NCBI RefSeq assembly: GCF_913774235.1 | Contig: NZ_CAJYDW010000005.1 | Coordinates: 434,001-498,000 of the forward strand | Source: an uncultured Pseudomonas sp. | GTDB taxonomy: Bacteria > Pseudomonadota > Gammaproteobacteria > Pseudomonadales > Pseudomonadaceae | DNA: 64,000 bases | Direction of reading: 5' to 3' | In this document: positions 8,544 through 16,767 of the stretch, piece after piece | Position numbering within the stretch: position 1 is the stretch's first letter | Layout of the letters: every line of letters begins with the position of its first letter | Made by a program: the position numbers and the translations under genes | Notes under the pieces: generated by a model | Told to the model about the DNA's origin: nothing | Database searches by the model: none | Seen by the model: only the letters and a program-made list of their open reading frames with translations

Positions 8544-9475
8544 GCCGCTGAGTCCCCTGGCTCCGTTGCAACGGCGGGGCCAGCCAAGGGCTCAGTCTGA
8601 GTCCTTGGCTGGCCGAGCAATTCATCCAGGATGCTCAGCCGGAACTGGCGCTGCAGGGTGACGGCATAGAAGCGTTCGGCGATCTCCGGCACCTCGGCAT
8701 AGAGTTGCAGGGTGCCGCTGCGCAACTCGTCCTGCACCACCACCGCCGGCAGCAGCGCCAGGTCGCCGGAGTCGCGGGCGAGCAGGCGCAGCATGGCCAT
8801 GTCGTCGACCTCGGCGCAGATCTGCGGGCTCAAACCCTGACCATTGCAATAGACCTCGAACTGGCTGCGTACGTCGCTGCTGCGCCCGGGCACGATCAGC
8901 CGCGCCTGCTGCAGGTCGCGATGCAGGTCGAAGGGGCGGCTGTCCTGGCGCGGTGGGCCGATCAGGCACACCGGCTGGCGATGGAGCAGGCGGCATTGCC
9001 AGGTGCGCTGGCTGTCGGCGCTGACCGCCTGGTTGGTCAGCACCACGTCCAGCTTGTGCAGCGCCAGGCGTTCCAGCAGTTCGTCCACGCCGCCGGACTC
9101 CAGCACGAGCACCAGGTCGTCACGCCCGAGGAAGGGGCGCAGCAGGTTTTCCTGGAAGTTGCGCGAGAGGGTGGCGACGGCGCCGATGCGCAACGTCTGA
9201 TTCGCTTCGCGCGCATTGTGCAGGGTGTTCTGCAACTCGCTGCCGAGGGCGAAGATGGTCTCGGCGTAATCCAGCACCAGCTGTCCGGCCTCCGTCAGGC
9301 GCAGGCTGCGACTGGAGCGGATGAACAGGGGGTGGCCGAGCTGATCCTCTAGTACGCGGATCTGGGTGGAGAGGGCGGACTGGGAGACGTGCAGCGCCTC
9401 GGCGGCGCGGGTCAGGTTGCCTTCCTTGGCCACGGCCCAGAAGTAATGCAGATGATGGAAATTCAGTCGGCGCAT
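8540..9475 (-). CDS. LysR-family regulator divergent from dabBA
   Basis: 311 residues from the ATG at 9475 (MRRLNFHHLHYFWAVA); an upstream in-frame ATG at 9508 would add eleven residues. The N-terminal helix-turn-helix (GNLTRAAEALHVSQSALSTQIRVLE) is standard LysR. The 'NFHHLHYFW' opening resembles NhaR-type activators. The C-terminal part is a periplasmic-binding-protein-like effector domain. It is transcribed away from dabB with about 100 nt between them, the usual arrangement for a LysR protein controlling its neighbour, so it probably regulates inorganic-carbon uptake. The effector is unknown. Confidence 0.85.
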   Translation of the reverse strand: MRRLNFHHLHYFWAVAKEGNLTRAAEALHVSQSALSTQIRVLEDQLGHPLFIRSSRSLRLTEAGQLVLDYAETIFALGSELQNTLHNAREANQTLRIGAVATLSRNFQENLLRPFLGRDDLVLVLESGGVDELLERLALHKLDVVLTNQAVSADSQRTWQCRLLHRQPVCLIGPPRQDSRPFDLHRDLQQARLIVPGRSSDVRSQFEVYCNGQGLSPQICAEVDDMAMLRLLARDSGDLALLPAVVVQDELRSGTLQLYAEVPEIAERFYAVTLQRQFRLSILDELLGQPRTQTEPLAGPAVATEPGDSAA

Positions 9476-9578
9476 GATTCGTTCTTTTAAAGTGAACGTT
9501 AGATTCATATCTATCTATTTCACATAATTCAAGCGCTCTTCGACACTAGCAGCCTCTGGTGTTCAAGGAGCGTGCACG
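9476..9578. promoter_or_regulatory. LysR/dabB divergent promoter region
   Basis: Short AT-rich region (about 9481-9530, with ATCTATCTATTTCACATAA) inside GC-rich surroundings, between divergent starts. Likely carries both promoters and the LysR site. AAGGAG lies 10 nt before the dabB ATG. Confidence 0.45.
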
Positions 9579-11105
9579 ATGTCTAGCCTGCTGTTTCCCC
9601 TGGCCCCGCTGTTGCCCTGGGCCTATGCCCTGGCCTTGGTGCCGGTCGCCTTACTCGCTTCCCCATGTCGCTTCTGGTTGCCCGCCCGGGTCGCCGGTTA
9701 CCTCGGCGTTTTCCTGGTTTTGGCGGCCTGGTTGCAGGCCGTCCTGGTCGACCAGCCGCACGATCGCCTCGGCCTGGCCATGGCCGGACTGATCAGCCTG
9801 CTGGCGCTGGTAATCATCGAATACTCCCAGCGCTACCTGGAAGGCGAGCCCGGGCAGCGGCGCTATGTGCTCGCGCTGCTCGCCACCCTGGCCGCCGTCG
9901 CCACGGTGGTCACCACGGACGATCTCTTCCTGCTGGTAGGGGCCTGGATCCTCTCCAGCCTGTGCCTGCATCAGCTGCTCACCTTCTACCGCGACCGTCC
10001 CCAAGCGGTGGTAGCGGCCCACAAGAAGTTTCTCGCCAGTCGCCTCGCCGATGTCAGCCTGCTGCTGGCGACCCTGCTGCTGGTGCGGGCCACCGGCGAC
10101 AGCCAGCTCGCCGCCATTCTCGACGCCGTAAACGCCCGCCTGCAGGCCAGCGGTAGCCTCGGCTGGGAACTGCAGGGGGCGGCCTTGCTGCTGGCCCTGG
10201 CGGTGATCCTCAAGTCGGCCCAGTTGCCGGTGCATGGCTGGCTGATCCAGGTGATGGAGGCCCCGACGCCGGTCTCGGCGCTGCTGCATGCCGGGGTGGT
10301 CAACCTGGGCGGTTTCCTCCTGCTGCGCTTCGCCCCGCTGTTCTCCGCCGCCGTCCCGGCGCAGAGCCTGCTGGTGCTGGTGGGCGGGGTGACCGCGGTA
10401 CTCGCGGCCCTGGTGATGATGACCCGCATCAGCATCAAGGTGCGCCTGGCCTGGTCGACCTGTGCGCAGATGGGCCTGATGCTGCTGGAGTGCGGCCTGG
10501 GGCTGTACGAGCTGGCCCTGGTGCACCTGCTGGCCCATTCGCTGTACAAGGCCCATGCCTTTCTGGCGGCGGGCGAGACGGTGGCCCATGCCCGCCACCA
10601 GGCGCTGCTGCCGCGGATGCCCGCGCCCGAGCTGGGCGGTCTGTTGCGCGCGCTGGCGCTGGCGGCCCTGGCGCTGCTGCTGCTCAAGGGCCTCTGGGCC
10701 TGGGCGCTGCCGGCGCATGAACTGCCCTGGGTCGCGCTGACGATCCTCGCCATCGGCCTGGCGCCCTGGTGCCTGGGCCGCGGACAGCTGGCAAGCGGAG
10801 CGCTCACCTTCGGCCTGCTGCTGGGCGCCTACCTGGTGTGGCACCAGGCGGCCGGTTGGCTGCTCGACCAGCACCTCGCCGCGGCACCGCTACCGCTGAC
10901 CGTCCTGGCCATGGCGCTGCTGCTCGGCCTCTACCTGCTGCAAGCCGTGCTCCTGGCCCAGCCGCGCGGCGCCCTGGCGCAACGTCTGTATCCCCTGGCC
11001 TTCGCCGGCTTCCACCTGGATGAGCACTTCACCCGCCTGACCTTCCGCCTGTGGCCGGCGCGTGCGCCGCAGCCCCTCATCGCGCCCCTTGGAGATCGCC
11101 CATGA
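9579..11105 (+). CDS. dabB: DabB: NuoL/MrpA-like membrane subunit of the DAB inorganic-carbon transporter
   Basis: 508 residues, about 13 hydrophobic segments, no signal peptide. It belongs to the proton-translocating NuoL/MrpD family: the conserved HGWLIQVMEAPTPVSALLHAG block and lysines in membrane helices are present. No other complex I or Mrp genes are nearby. The next gene overlaps by ATGA and encodes DabA, so this is the DabB partner, thought to couple cation flow to DabA. DAB complexes accumulate bicarbonate by energy-driven CO2 hydration (established in Halothiobacillus). In a heterotroph it would supply bicarbonate for anaplerotic carboxylases when CO2 is scarce. Confidence 0.88.
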   Translation: MSSLLFPLAPLLPWAYALALVPVALLASPCRFWLPARVAGYLGVFLVLAAWLQAVLVDQPHDRLGLAMAGLISLLALVIIEYSQRYLEGEPGQRRYVLALLATLAAVATVVTTDDLFLLVGAWILSSLCLHQLLTFYRDRPQAVVAAHKKFLASRLADVSLLLATLLLVRATGDSQLAAILDAVNARLQASGSLGWELQGAALLLALAVILKSAQLPVHGWLIQVMEAPTPVSALLHAGVVNLGGFLLLRFAPLFSAAVPAQSLLVLVGGVTAVLAALVMMTRISIKVRLAWSTCAQMGLMLLECGLGLYELALVHLLAHSLYKAHAFLAAGETVAHARHQALLPRMPAPELGGLLRALALAALALLLLKGLWAWALPAHELPWVALTILAIGLAPWCLGRGQLASGALTFGLLLGAYLVWHQAAGWLLDQHLAAAPLPLTVLAMALLLGLYLLQAVLLAQPRGALAQRLYPLAFAGFHLDEHFTRLTFRLWPARAPQPLIAPLGDRP

Positions 11106-13546
11106 CTGCCTTCGAACCCCTTCCCGGCCTCCAACCGCTGGCGCTGCACGACGCCGCACGCCAGGCCTGTGCCCGCATCGCGCCGACCTGGCCGCTGGAC
11201 CGGATGATCGCGGTCAACCCGCTGTGGGAAAGACGCGAGCAACCCTGGCAGGACGTCGCCGCGCAGCTCTGGCAGCGGGCGGGCAGCCGCCTGACCCTGG
11301 ATGCCGCCGACTACCGCCAGGCCTGGCAGGAGGGCACCATCGCCAGGCGCCACCTGCTACAGGCATTGGCCGAGCAGGGCGGGGCCTGGACGCCCGAGCA
11401 GCTCCTGCAGGCCCTGAGTGCGCCGGAGGAATCCAGCCAGGTCTTGCCGCTGCTGGAAGACCTGGCCGAACCGGGCCTGCCGCTGCCGGGCTGGCCGGCA
11501 CTGATCACCCAGCAGATCGGCCAGAGCTGCGCCGCCTGGTTCGATCGCGAGCAGGCTGACTGGCGGCCGGACGTCAGCGTCGGGCTGTACCGGGCCTGGC
11601 GCGAGAGCCTGCTGGCGGACCGGGGGATGAGCGTGCTCAGTGCCTGCCGCGACCTGCACCAGCGCATCGCCGCGCTGCCCCTGGAGCCGGAGGCGGCCCT
11701 GGAAGCCGCGGTGCGGCATCTCGGCTTGGCGGAAGCGGACTGGGCGCCCTGGTTCGACTGCCTGTTGCTGCGCAACCTCGGTTGGGCGTCCTGGTGCGCC
11801 TATCGGCGCTGGCAGGCCAGGTTGCAGGGCGAGGACGACCAGACGCTGCTGGAGCTGCTGGCCATACGCGCCGCCTGGGAATGGTTGGTGGATGATCGCC
11901 GGCGCGATGCCGACAGCCGCTGGCAACGCTGGCGTGCGGCCTGGCAGGAGCGGTTGCGGCAGCCCCCGTCAGCCAGCTGGCAGGCGCTGCAGCTATGGCA
12001 GCGGGCCGACGAACTGGCCTGGCAGGAGCAGTTGCACGCAAGCCTCTGCCAGAGCACTCCCGCCACCTTGCCCGCGGCGCCGTTGGCCAAGCTGTTCTTC
12101 TGTATCGACGTGCGCTCCGAACCCCTGCGGCGCGCCCTGGAACAGGCCTGTCCCGAGCTGGAAACCGGCGGTTTCGCCGGCTTCTTCGGCCTGCCCATCG
12201 CCTATACCCCGCTGGGGACGAACGCCACGCGCCCGCAATTGCCCGGCTTGCTCGCTCCGCAACTGCAGGTCAGCGACAGCTGTGGCGATGCCGACCAGGA
12301 TCGGCAGTTGGCCGAGCAGCGCCAGCAGCGTCTCGCGCGTCAGGGCCGCTGGCGCCTGTTCGAGCGGCTGCCGGCCTCGACCTTCACCCTGGTCGAGAGC
12401 ATCGGCCTGGGCTACGCCGGGGCGCTGCTGGGGCGCACCTACGGGTTGAGCGGCGGGGTGGTGCAGCCAGACCAGAGCGCCTGGCGCCGCCACGAATGGC
12501 AACGGCTGCAACCGCGACTGCCGGCCATGGCGCTGGAACAGAAGATCGACCTGGCCGCGCGTATTCTCACGGCCATGGGGCTCAGCGGGCCGGTGCCGGC
12601 GCTGCTGGTGCTGCTCGGCCACGGTAGCCAGAGCGCCAACAACCCGCAGGCGGCGGGGCTCGACTGTGGCGCCTGCTGCGGCCAGAGCGGCGAGATCAAT
12701 GCGCGGCTGCTGGCTGGTCTGCTCAACGACCCCGAGGTCCGCACCGGTCTAAGTGCGCGCGGCCTCGAACTGCCGCCGCAGTGCCGGGTTCTCGCCGGGT
12801 TGCACAACACCACCACCGACGAGGTGCAGGTCTTCGAGCATGAGGCGCTACCCACGGCGCTCCAGCCGGCCTGGCAACGCCTGAGCGCAGCGCTGGACAG
12901 CGCCAGCGCCGCGGTGCGCCGCGAGCGGGCGGCGACGCTGGGCCTGGCGCCGCTGCAGCAGCCAGACAGGCTGCTCGGGCGGCTGCGGCGGCGTGCCCGC
13001 GACTGGGCGCAGACCCGGCCGGAATGGGGCCTGGCCGGCAATGCCGCCTTCATCGCCGCACCGCGCGCCCGCACCCGCGGGGTGGACCTGCAGGGGCGTG
13101 CCTTCCTGCACGACTATGACTGGCGGCAGGACGAGGGCGGCCGGGTGCTGGAGTCGATCATGATCGCCCCCATGGTGGTGGCGCACTGGATCAACCTGCA
13201 GTACCTCACCTCGACCACCGATAACCTGCGCTTCGGCAGTGGCAACAAGCTGCTGCACAACGTGGTGGGTGGCCATATTGGCGTGTTCGAGGGCAACGGC
13301 GGCGACCTTCGCATCGGCCTGGCGCGCCAGTCGCTGCACGACGGTGAGCGGTGGATGCATCGCCCGCTGCGCCTGCACGTGGTCATCGAGGCGCCGCGGG
13401 CCATGATCGACCAGGTGCTGGCGAACCACGCCGTGGTCCGCGACCTGGTGCGCAACGGCTGGCTGCAGCTGCTGCGCCTGGATGGGGAGCAGGCCGGCCT
13501 GGAGCGGCGCAGTGGCTCAGGCTGGCAGCCATTGCCGCAGGGCTGA
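11102..13546 (+). CDS. dabA: DabA (DUF2309/UPF0753): beta-carbonic-anhydrase-like subunit of DAB
   Basis: 814 residues from the ATG that overlaps the dabB stop (ATGA). The zinc and active-site residues of DabA are all recognisable: C334-I-D336-V-R338, H507 (LGHGS) and C522 (LDCGACC). Their spacings (173 residues from first Cys to His, 15 from His to last Cys) equal those of the characterised Halothiobacillus protein (C351, D353, H524, C539). It is a soluble, membrane-associated protein that works with DabB to hydrate CO2 unidirectionally to bicarbonate. A strong hairpin 8 nt after the stop ends the dabBA operon. I see no reason to think it inactive. Confidence 0.92.
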   Translation: MTAFEPLPGLQPLALHDAARQACARIAPTWPLDRMIAVNPLWERREQPWQDVAAQLWQRAGSRLTLDAADYRQAWQEGTIARRHLLQALAEQGGAWTPEQLLQALSAPEESSQVLPLLEDLAEPGLPLPGWPALITQQIGQSCAAWFDREQADWRPDVSVGLYRAWRESLLADRGMSVLSACRDLHQRIAALPLEPEAALEAAVRHLGLAEADWAPWFDCLLLRNLGWASWCAYRRWQARLQGEDDQTLLELLAIRAAWEWLVDDRRRDADSRWQRWRAAWQERLRQPPSASWQALQLWQRADELAWQEQLHASLCQSTPATLPAAPLAKLFFCIDVRSEPLRRALEQACPELETGGFAGFFGLPIAYTPLGTNATRPQLPGLLAPQLQVSDSCGDADQDRQLAEQRQQRLARQGRWRLFERLPASTFTLVESIGLGYAGALLGRTYGLSGGVVQPDQSAWRRHEWQRLQPRLPAMALEQKIDLAARILTAMGLSGPVPALLVLLGHGSQSANNPQAAGLDCGACCGQSGEINARLLAGLLNDPEVRTGLSARGLELPPQCRVLAGLHNTTTDEVQVFEHEALPTALQPAWQRLSAALDSASAAVRRERAATLGLAPLQQPDRLLGRLRRRARDWAQTRPEWGLAGNAAFIAAPRARTRGVDLQGRAFLHDYDWRQDEGGRVLESIMIAPMVVAHWINLQYLTSTTDNLRFGSGNKLLHNVVGGHIGVFEGNGGDLRIGLARQSLHDGERWMHRPLRLHVVIEAPRAMIDQVLANHAVVRDLVRNGWLQLLRLDGEQAGLERRSGSGWQPLPQG

Positions 13547-13553
13547 CCGTGGG

Positions 13554-13589
13554 GGCAAGAGTCGCCTGATCCCTCAGGCGGCTCTTGCC
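13554..13589 (+). terminator. dabBA terminator hairpin
   Basis: A 16-bp stem (GGCAAGAGTCGCCTGA with its complement, one mismatch) with a 4-nt loop directly after dabA. No long T-run, but the stem is very strong and it lies between convergent genes. Confidence 0.7.
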
Positions 13590-13619
13590 GTTCCGGCCGA
13601 GGGCCCTGGGGGCGACGGC

Positions 13620-14363
13620 TCAGGAGTCGAGGGCGTCGAAGAGCACCTTGAAGGCATTGCGGCGGGGGCGCAGCTGCGGCGGGATATTCGCGTCCTGGAA
13701 CCAGGATTCATCCGCTTCTGGATGGGGCCCGCTCAGTACCACCACGCCAGCACCGAAACGATACCGCGCCGCGGCGATGTCACCATTGCCGTAGACGCCA
13801 ATCACCCGAAAGCCAGTGCTCGCTTGCTGCGGAAAATAAGGCCCGTCCTGAAAGAACAGGGGCTCTTCGCGACCGCCCCACCTGACCAGAACCGCGCTGT
13901 CGTCGAGGGTGGTGATGGGAAAGCCTGGGCGGCCCACCTCCGAATCCAACTCCGCATCGATCAGGCCGAGATTGGCGGCATCGGCGAGATAGGCGCCCAT
14001 GCAGATGCCGAGGTATTGACCGCCATGGGCCACGTAGGCGCGGATCGCCGCGCGCCTGGCCTGGCCCAGGCTGGCCAGGGCGGCGGGGATATCTTGGCCG
14101 CCGCCGGGCTGGACGTAGGCGACATAGCGCGCGAGCGTCGCGGTGGAGACATCGAGGGATTCGTTGGGGCCGAGAAAGTCGACGCGGTAGTGAGAGTCGA
14201 GGCGTTCTATCGCCTCTTTCACCGATTCGGCGCAGCCTTCGCACGCGGCTGGGCCGCGATAGACGGCGATGCGGATGACATCCGGCTGGTCGATACCGAC
14301 CAGGGCGATCAAGGCGGATAGGGATATCAGGATCAACACCAGAAAGATGCCGAACTTGCGCAT
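13620..14363 (-). CDS. Membrane-anchored BPL_N-domain protein
   Basis: 247 residues. Residues 1-25 are a hydrophobic N-terminal anchor or uncleaved signal. The rest resembles the BPL_N (biotin-protein-ligase N-terminal, glutamine-amidotransferase-like) family: IRIAVYRGPAACEGC near 33-47, a VQPGGGQD turn, and YLGICMGAYLA, where Cys takes the nucleophile-elbow position of class I amidotransferases. There is no ligase domain, so biotin attachment is not implied. The activity of stand-alone periplasmic BPL_N proteins is unknown. Convergent with dabA; the next minus-strand gene begins 117 nt upstream and may not be co-transcribed. Confidence 0.7.
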   Translation of the reverse strand: MRKFGIFLVLILISLSALIALVGIDQPDVIRIAVYRGPAACEGCAESVKEAIERLDSHYRVDFLGPNESLDVSTATLARYVAYVQPGGGQDIPAALASLGQARRAAIRAYVAHGGQYLGICMGAYLADAANLGLIDAELDSEVGRPGFPITTLDDSAVLVRWGGREEPLFFQDGPYFPQQASTGFRVIGVYGNGDIAAARYRFGAGVVVLSGPHPEADESWFQDANIPPQLRPRRNAFKVLFDALDS

Positions 14364-14480
14364 GGTGGTTTACCGGGGCGCCACTTTAATTGAGGGTCGG
14401 TGGGACGAGTCGTTATGTAGCGGACGGTTATTCAATAACGGTAGGCCAGGGTTCCGTCAGGCTCTTTGCGTTCGGCTTTA

Positions 14481-14720
14481 TCAAAGATCGGTGTGCAGTG
14501 AATAGCCATTGAATCCGGCGGCGAACAATATTGTGCCCCAGAGGAAGAAGTCGGTCTGCAGGAATTCCTGCTTGATTGAAATTAGTCTGACTTCATTGTT
14601 CAGAGAAAAGGTCGGATCCAGGAGCCAGCCGATGAGTATGGCTGCTACTCCAAGCGCCATAGCGACTAATCCCAGGTATTTTATGGCGCATTTCACAGCC
14701 ACTTTCCTTGTTTCGAACAA
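14481..14720 (-). CDS. Small two-helix membrane protein
   Basis: 79 residues with two hydrophobic stretches (about 14-33 and 56-72) separated by a polar loop. Not recognised. It is less GC-rich than its neighbours. The start ATG at 14720 is plausible but no strong ribosome-binding site is visible. It could be a small lineage-specific protein. Confidence 0.5.
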   Translation of the reverse strand: MFETRKVAVKCAIKYLGLVAMALGVAAILIGWLLDPTFSLNNEVRLISIKQEFLQTDFFLWGTILFAAGFNGYSLHTDL

Positions 14721-14851
14721 TGCAGGGTGACAACGCTATTGGTTATATAATAACTATCTTTGAATCTTGTCCGTGTAAAACTCTATAAACGCCGGTAAAT
14801 GTTTGTAAACGCGAGGGCGCTTTGAAATAACCCATCGGCCGGGATTTATGC

Positions 14852-14869
14852 CCAGGCTTGCATGCCTGG
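14852..14869 (-). terminator. Candidate hairpin downstream of the efflux factor
   Basis: Perfect 6-bp stem CCAGGC/GCCTGG with a 6-nt loop, 107 nt past the outer-membrane factor stop. No T-run, so weak. The rest of 14721-14975 shows no gene. Confidence 0.3.
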
Positions 14870-14975
14870 TACTCGCTACGGGTTCTTATCCGGGGCCTCG
14901 GCAAAACGCTGCCGTTCTGGCCCAGGGAAGCGCCCCTGGCCGACGTACCTCGTTCGAGGTCTCGACGTCTTTCGT

Positions 14976-16376
14976 TCATTCAGGGCGCCACTCGCCGCCG
15001 AGCGCGCGGAACAGGTCCACCCGGGAGATCATCAGCTGCAGGCGCGTCTCGATCAGGGCATTGTCGGCGGCATGGAGGCTGCGCTGGCTGTCGAGCAGCG
15101 TCAGGTAGTTGTCCAGCCCCCGGGCGTAGCGCTCGGTCGCCAGTGCGAGACTGCGGGCGGTGGCGTCGCGCAGACGCTGCTGGGCAGCGAGTTGTCGGCC
15201 GAGGGGCCCCTGGGCGACCAGTTGATCCGCCACCTCGCGGAAGGCTACCTGGATGGTCTTTTCGTAGCGCACCACGTCCTGGTCGCGGCGCACCTCCGCC
15301 AGCGCCAGGTTGGCGCGGTTGCGCCCGCCGTCGAAGAGGGGCACCTGCAACTGGGGCACGAAGCTCCAGGCCTGGTTCGTCGCGTTGAACAGGCCGTCGA
15401 GGTCGTTGCTGACGTAACCCGCACTGGCGGTGAGGGTAAGGCGTGGAAAGAAGGCGGCGCGCGCGGCGCCGATGTTGGCATTGGCGGCGCGCAGGCGATA
15501 CTCGGCAGCGCGGATGTCGGGCCGGCGCACCAGCAAGTCGGACGGCAGGCCCGCGGGAAGTGGCTGGTCGAGACCCTGGCGGGCGAGAGGCAAGGGCGCC
15601 GGCAGGTCGCCGGCCGGATCGCCGCCCAGCAGCAGGCGCAGGCTGTTGTCGGTCTGGGCGCGTGTCCGTTCCAACGCGGCCATGTCGGCGGCGGCGGTTT
15701 CCACGCTGGTCTGGGCCTGCGCCAGCTCCAGCGCCGAACTCACCCCGATGGCCTGACGTTGGCTGACCAGATCGAGCTCCCGCTGGCGACTGGCCAGGGT
15801 GCTGCGGCCGAGAGCCAGGCGTTCGTCCAGGGCGATCTGGTTCAGATAGGCCGTAGCCACTTCCGCCACCAGCGACAGTTCCACGCCGAGGCGTGTCTCG
15901 CGTTGCGCCAGGTATTCGTCCAGGGCAGCGTTCCGCAGGTCGCGCAGGCGGCCGAAGAGATCCAGTTCATAGGCATTGGTGCCGAGTCCGACGCTGTACC
16001 GGCCAGCCGTCTGCGGACCGGATTTCTCCTGGCCGGCGGGCACGGTGCCCATGCCGCCCTGGGTTCGCTCGCGGGCGCGGCTGGCCGTCGCGTTCATTTC
16101 GACCATGAGATCGCTGCGGCTGATGCGATAGCGCGCCCGCGCCTGCTGAATGTCCAGGGCCACCAGGCGCAGGTCGCGATTGCCGTCGAGGGCCTGGTCT
16201 ATCAGGGCGCGCAGGCGGGGATCGGCGAACAGCGCCTGGCGCTCCGGCAGGTTGCGGAGGCTATCGGTGGCGACCGGGTAGCGTTCCGGCACGGGCGCCG
16301 GCGGTCGCTCATGAGTAGGAGCCAGGGAGCAGCCCGCGAGCAGGACGCTCAAGACCAGCAGGGCGTGTCTAGTCAT
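14976..16376 (-). CDS. Outer-membrane efflux lipoprotein (OprM/NodT family)
   Basis: 466 residues from the ATG at 16376, chosen because it gives a clean lipoprotein signal (MTRHALLVLSVLLAGCS, lipobox LAGC, Cys15). The frame stays open to 16493, but that extension is not signal-like. The body has the two repeated outer-membrane-efflux domains of TolC/OprM-type channels, with characteristic LRLVALDIQQARARY and ELDLFGRLRD stretches. Such trimers form the exit duct of tripartite RND, MFS or ABC pumps. No membrane-fusion or pump gene adjoins it, so it either serves a pump encoded elsewhere or is left from a decayed operon. Confidence 0.88.
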   Translation of the reverse strand: MTRHALLVLSVLLAGCSLAPTHERPPAPVPERYPVATDSLRNLPERQALFADPRLRALIDQALDGNRDLRLVALDIQQARARYRISRSDLMVEMNATASRARERTQGGMGTVPAGQEKSGPQTAGRYSVGLGTNAYELDLFGRLRDLRNAALDEYLAQRETRLGVELSLVAEVATAYLNQIALDERLALGRSTLASRQRELDLVSQRQAIGVSSALELAQAQTSVETAAADMAALERTRAQTDNSLRLLLGGDPAGDLPAPLPLARQGLDQPLPAGLPSDLLVRRPDIRAAEYRLRAANANIGAARAAFFPRLTLTASAGYVSNDLDGLFNATNQAWSFVPQLQVPLFDGGRNRANLALAEVRRDQDVVRYEKTIQVAFREVADQLVAQGPLGRQLAAQQRLRDATARSLALATERYARGLDNYLTLLDSQRSLHAADNALIETRLQLMISRVDLFRALGGEWRPE

Positions 16377-16661
16377 GGCGCGCCCAGGCGGCGAAGGGGA
16401 ACGACAGGGCATTTGCCCCTGGAGGATGGGGGAGGGGGTGCGAGCGAAACATCGGCGGTCCTCTTGGAGAACGCCATGGTAGGCGTCTCGCACGAGCCAC
16501 CCTGTAAAGGACTGTAGGTCTCTTGTGAAAGAGTGTTAAGCCTTGAGACGCTGCCCAGCAGGGACTGACGGCTGCTGCTGGACTGGCGGCTGGCGCTGCC
16601 GACCTTGAACGAGACCCTGGCGAGTCGACAGCGGTCCCTCTAGCGCGCTCCTCTGGCGGAG

Positions 16662-16682
16662 ATCATTCCGTCCAGGAATGAT
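16662..16682. promoter_or_regulatory. Inverted repeat upstream of MFS gene
   Basis: Perfect 8-bp arms ATCATTCC/GGAATGAT with a 5-nt spacer, about 85 nt before the MFS start. A dimeric-regulator site or a small hairpin. Confidence 0.4.
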
Positions 16683-16696
16683 TTCTGGTGCCTATT

Positions 16697-16708
16697 TATC
16701 GCTTTTTT
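16697..16708 (+). promoter_or_regulatory. Motif TATCGCTTTTT, copy 1
   Basis: TATCGCTTTTTT here and TATCGCTTTTTC at 19094-19105 match in 11 of 12 bases, and both are about 50-60 nt before the first codon of cluster genes (MFS; RraA). Candidate shared binding site for the LysR protein between them. Confidence 0.35.
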
Positions 16709-16767
16709 CACCTGGGCGTCGTCCGTAAAACCTCCTCATCCCAATAACCATAACAAGTGAGGACACC

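Larger units (their letters stand above)
16377..16767. other. Intergenic region between efflux factor and MFS gene
   Basis: 390 nt. 16582-16642 translates on the plus strand as a short protein-tail-like stretch (LLDWRLALPTLNETL…, stop TAG at 16640) that may be the end of a lost gene. The right part holds the MFS promoter, an 8-bp inverted repeat and a motif shared with the rraA promoter (separate entries). Confidence 0.35.

Noticed and set aside
14862-16517. Long plus-strand frame over the efflux factor gene
   Set aside because: Antisense to a clear OprM-type lipoprotein gene.
16582-16642. Short coding stretch read as a separate gene
   Set aside because: About 20 codons without a start; noted only as a possible gene tail.
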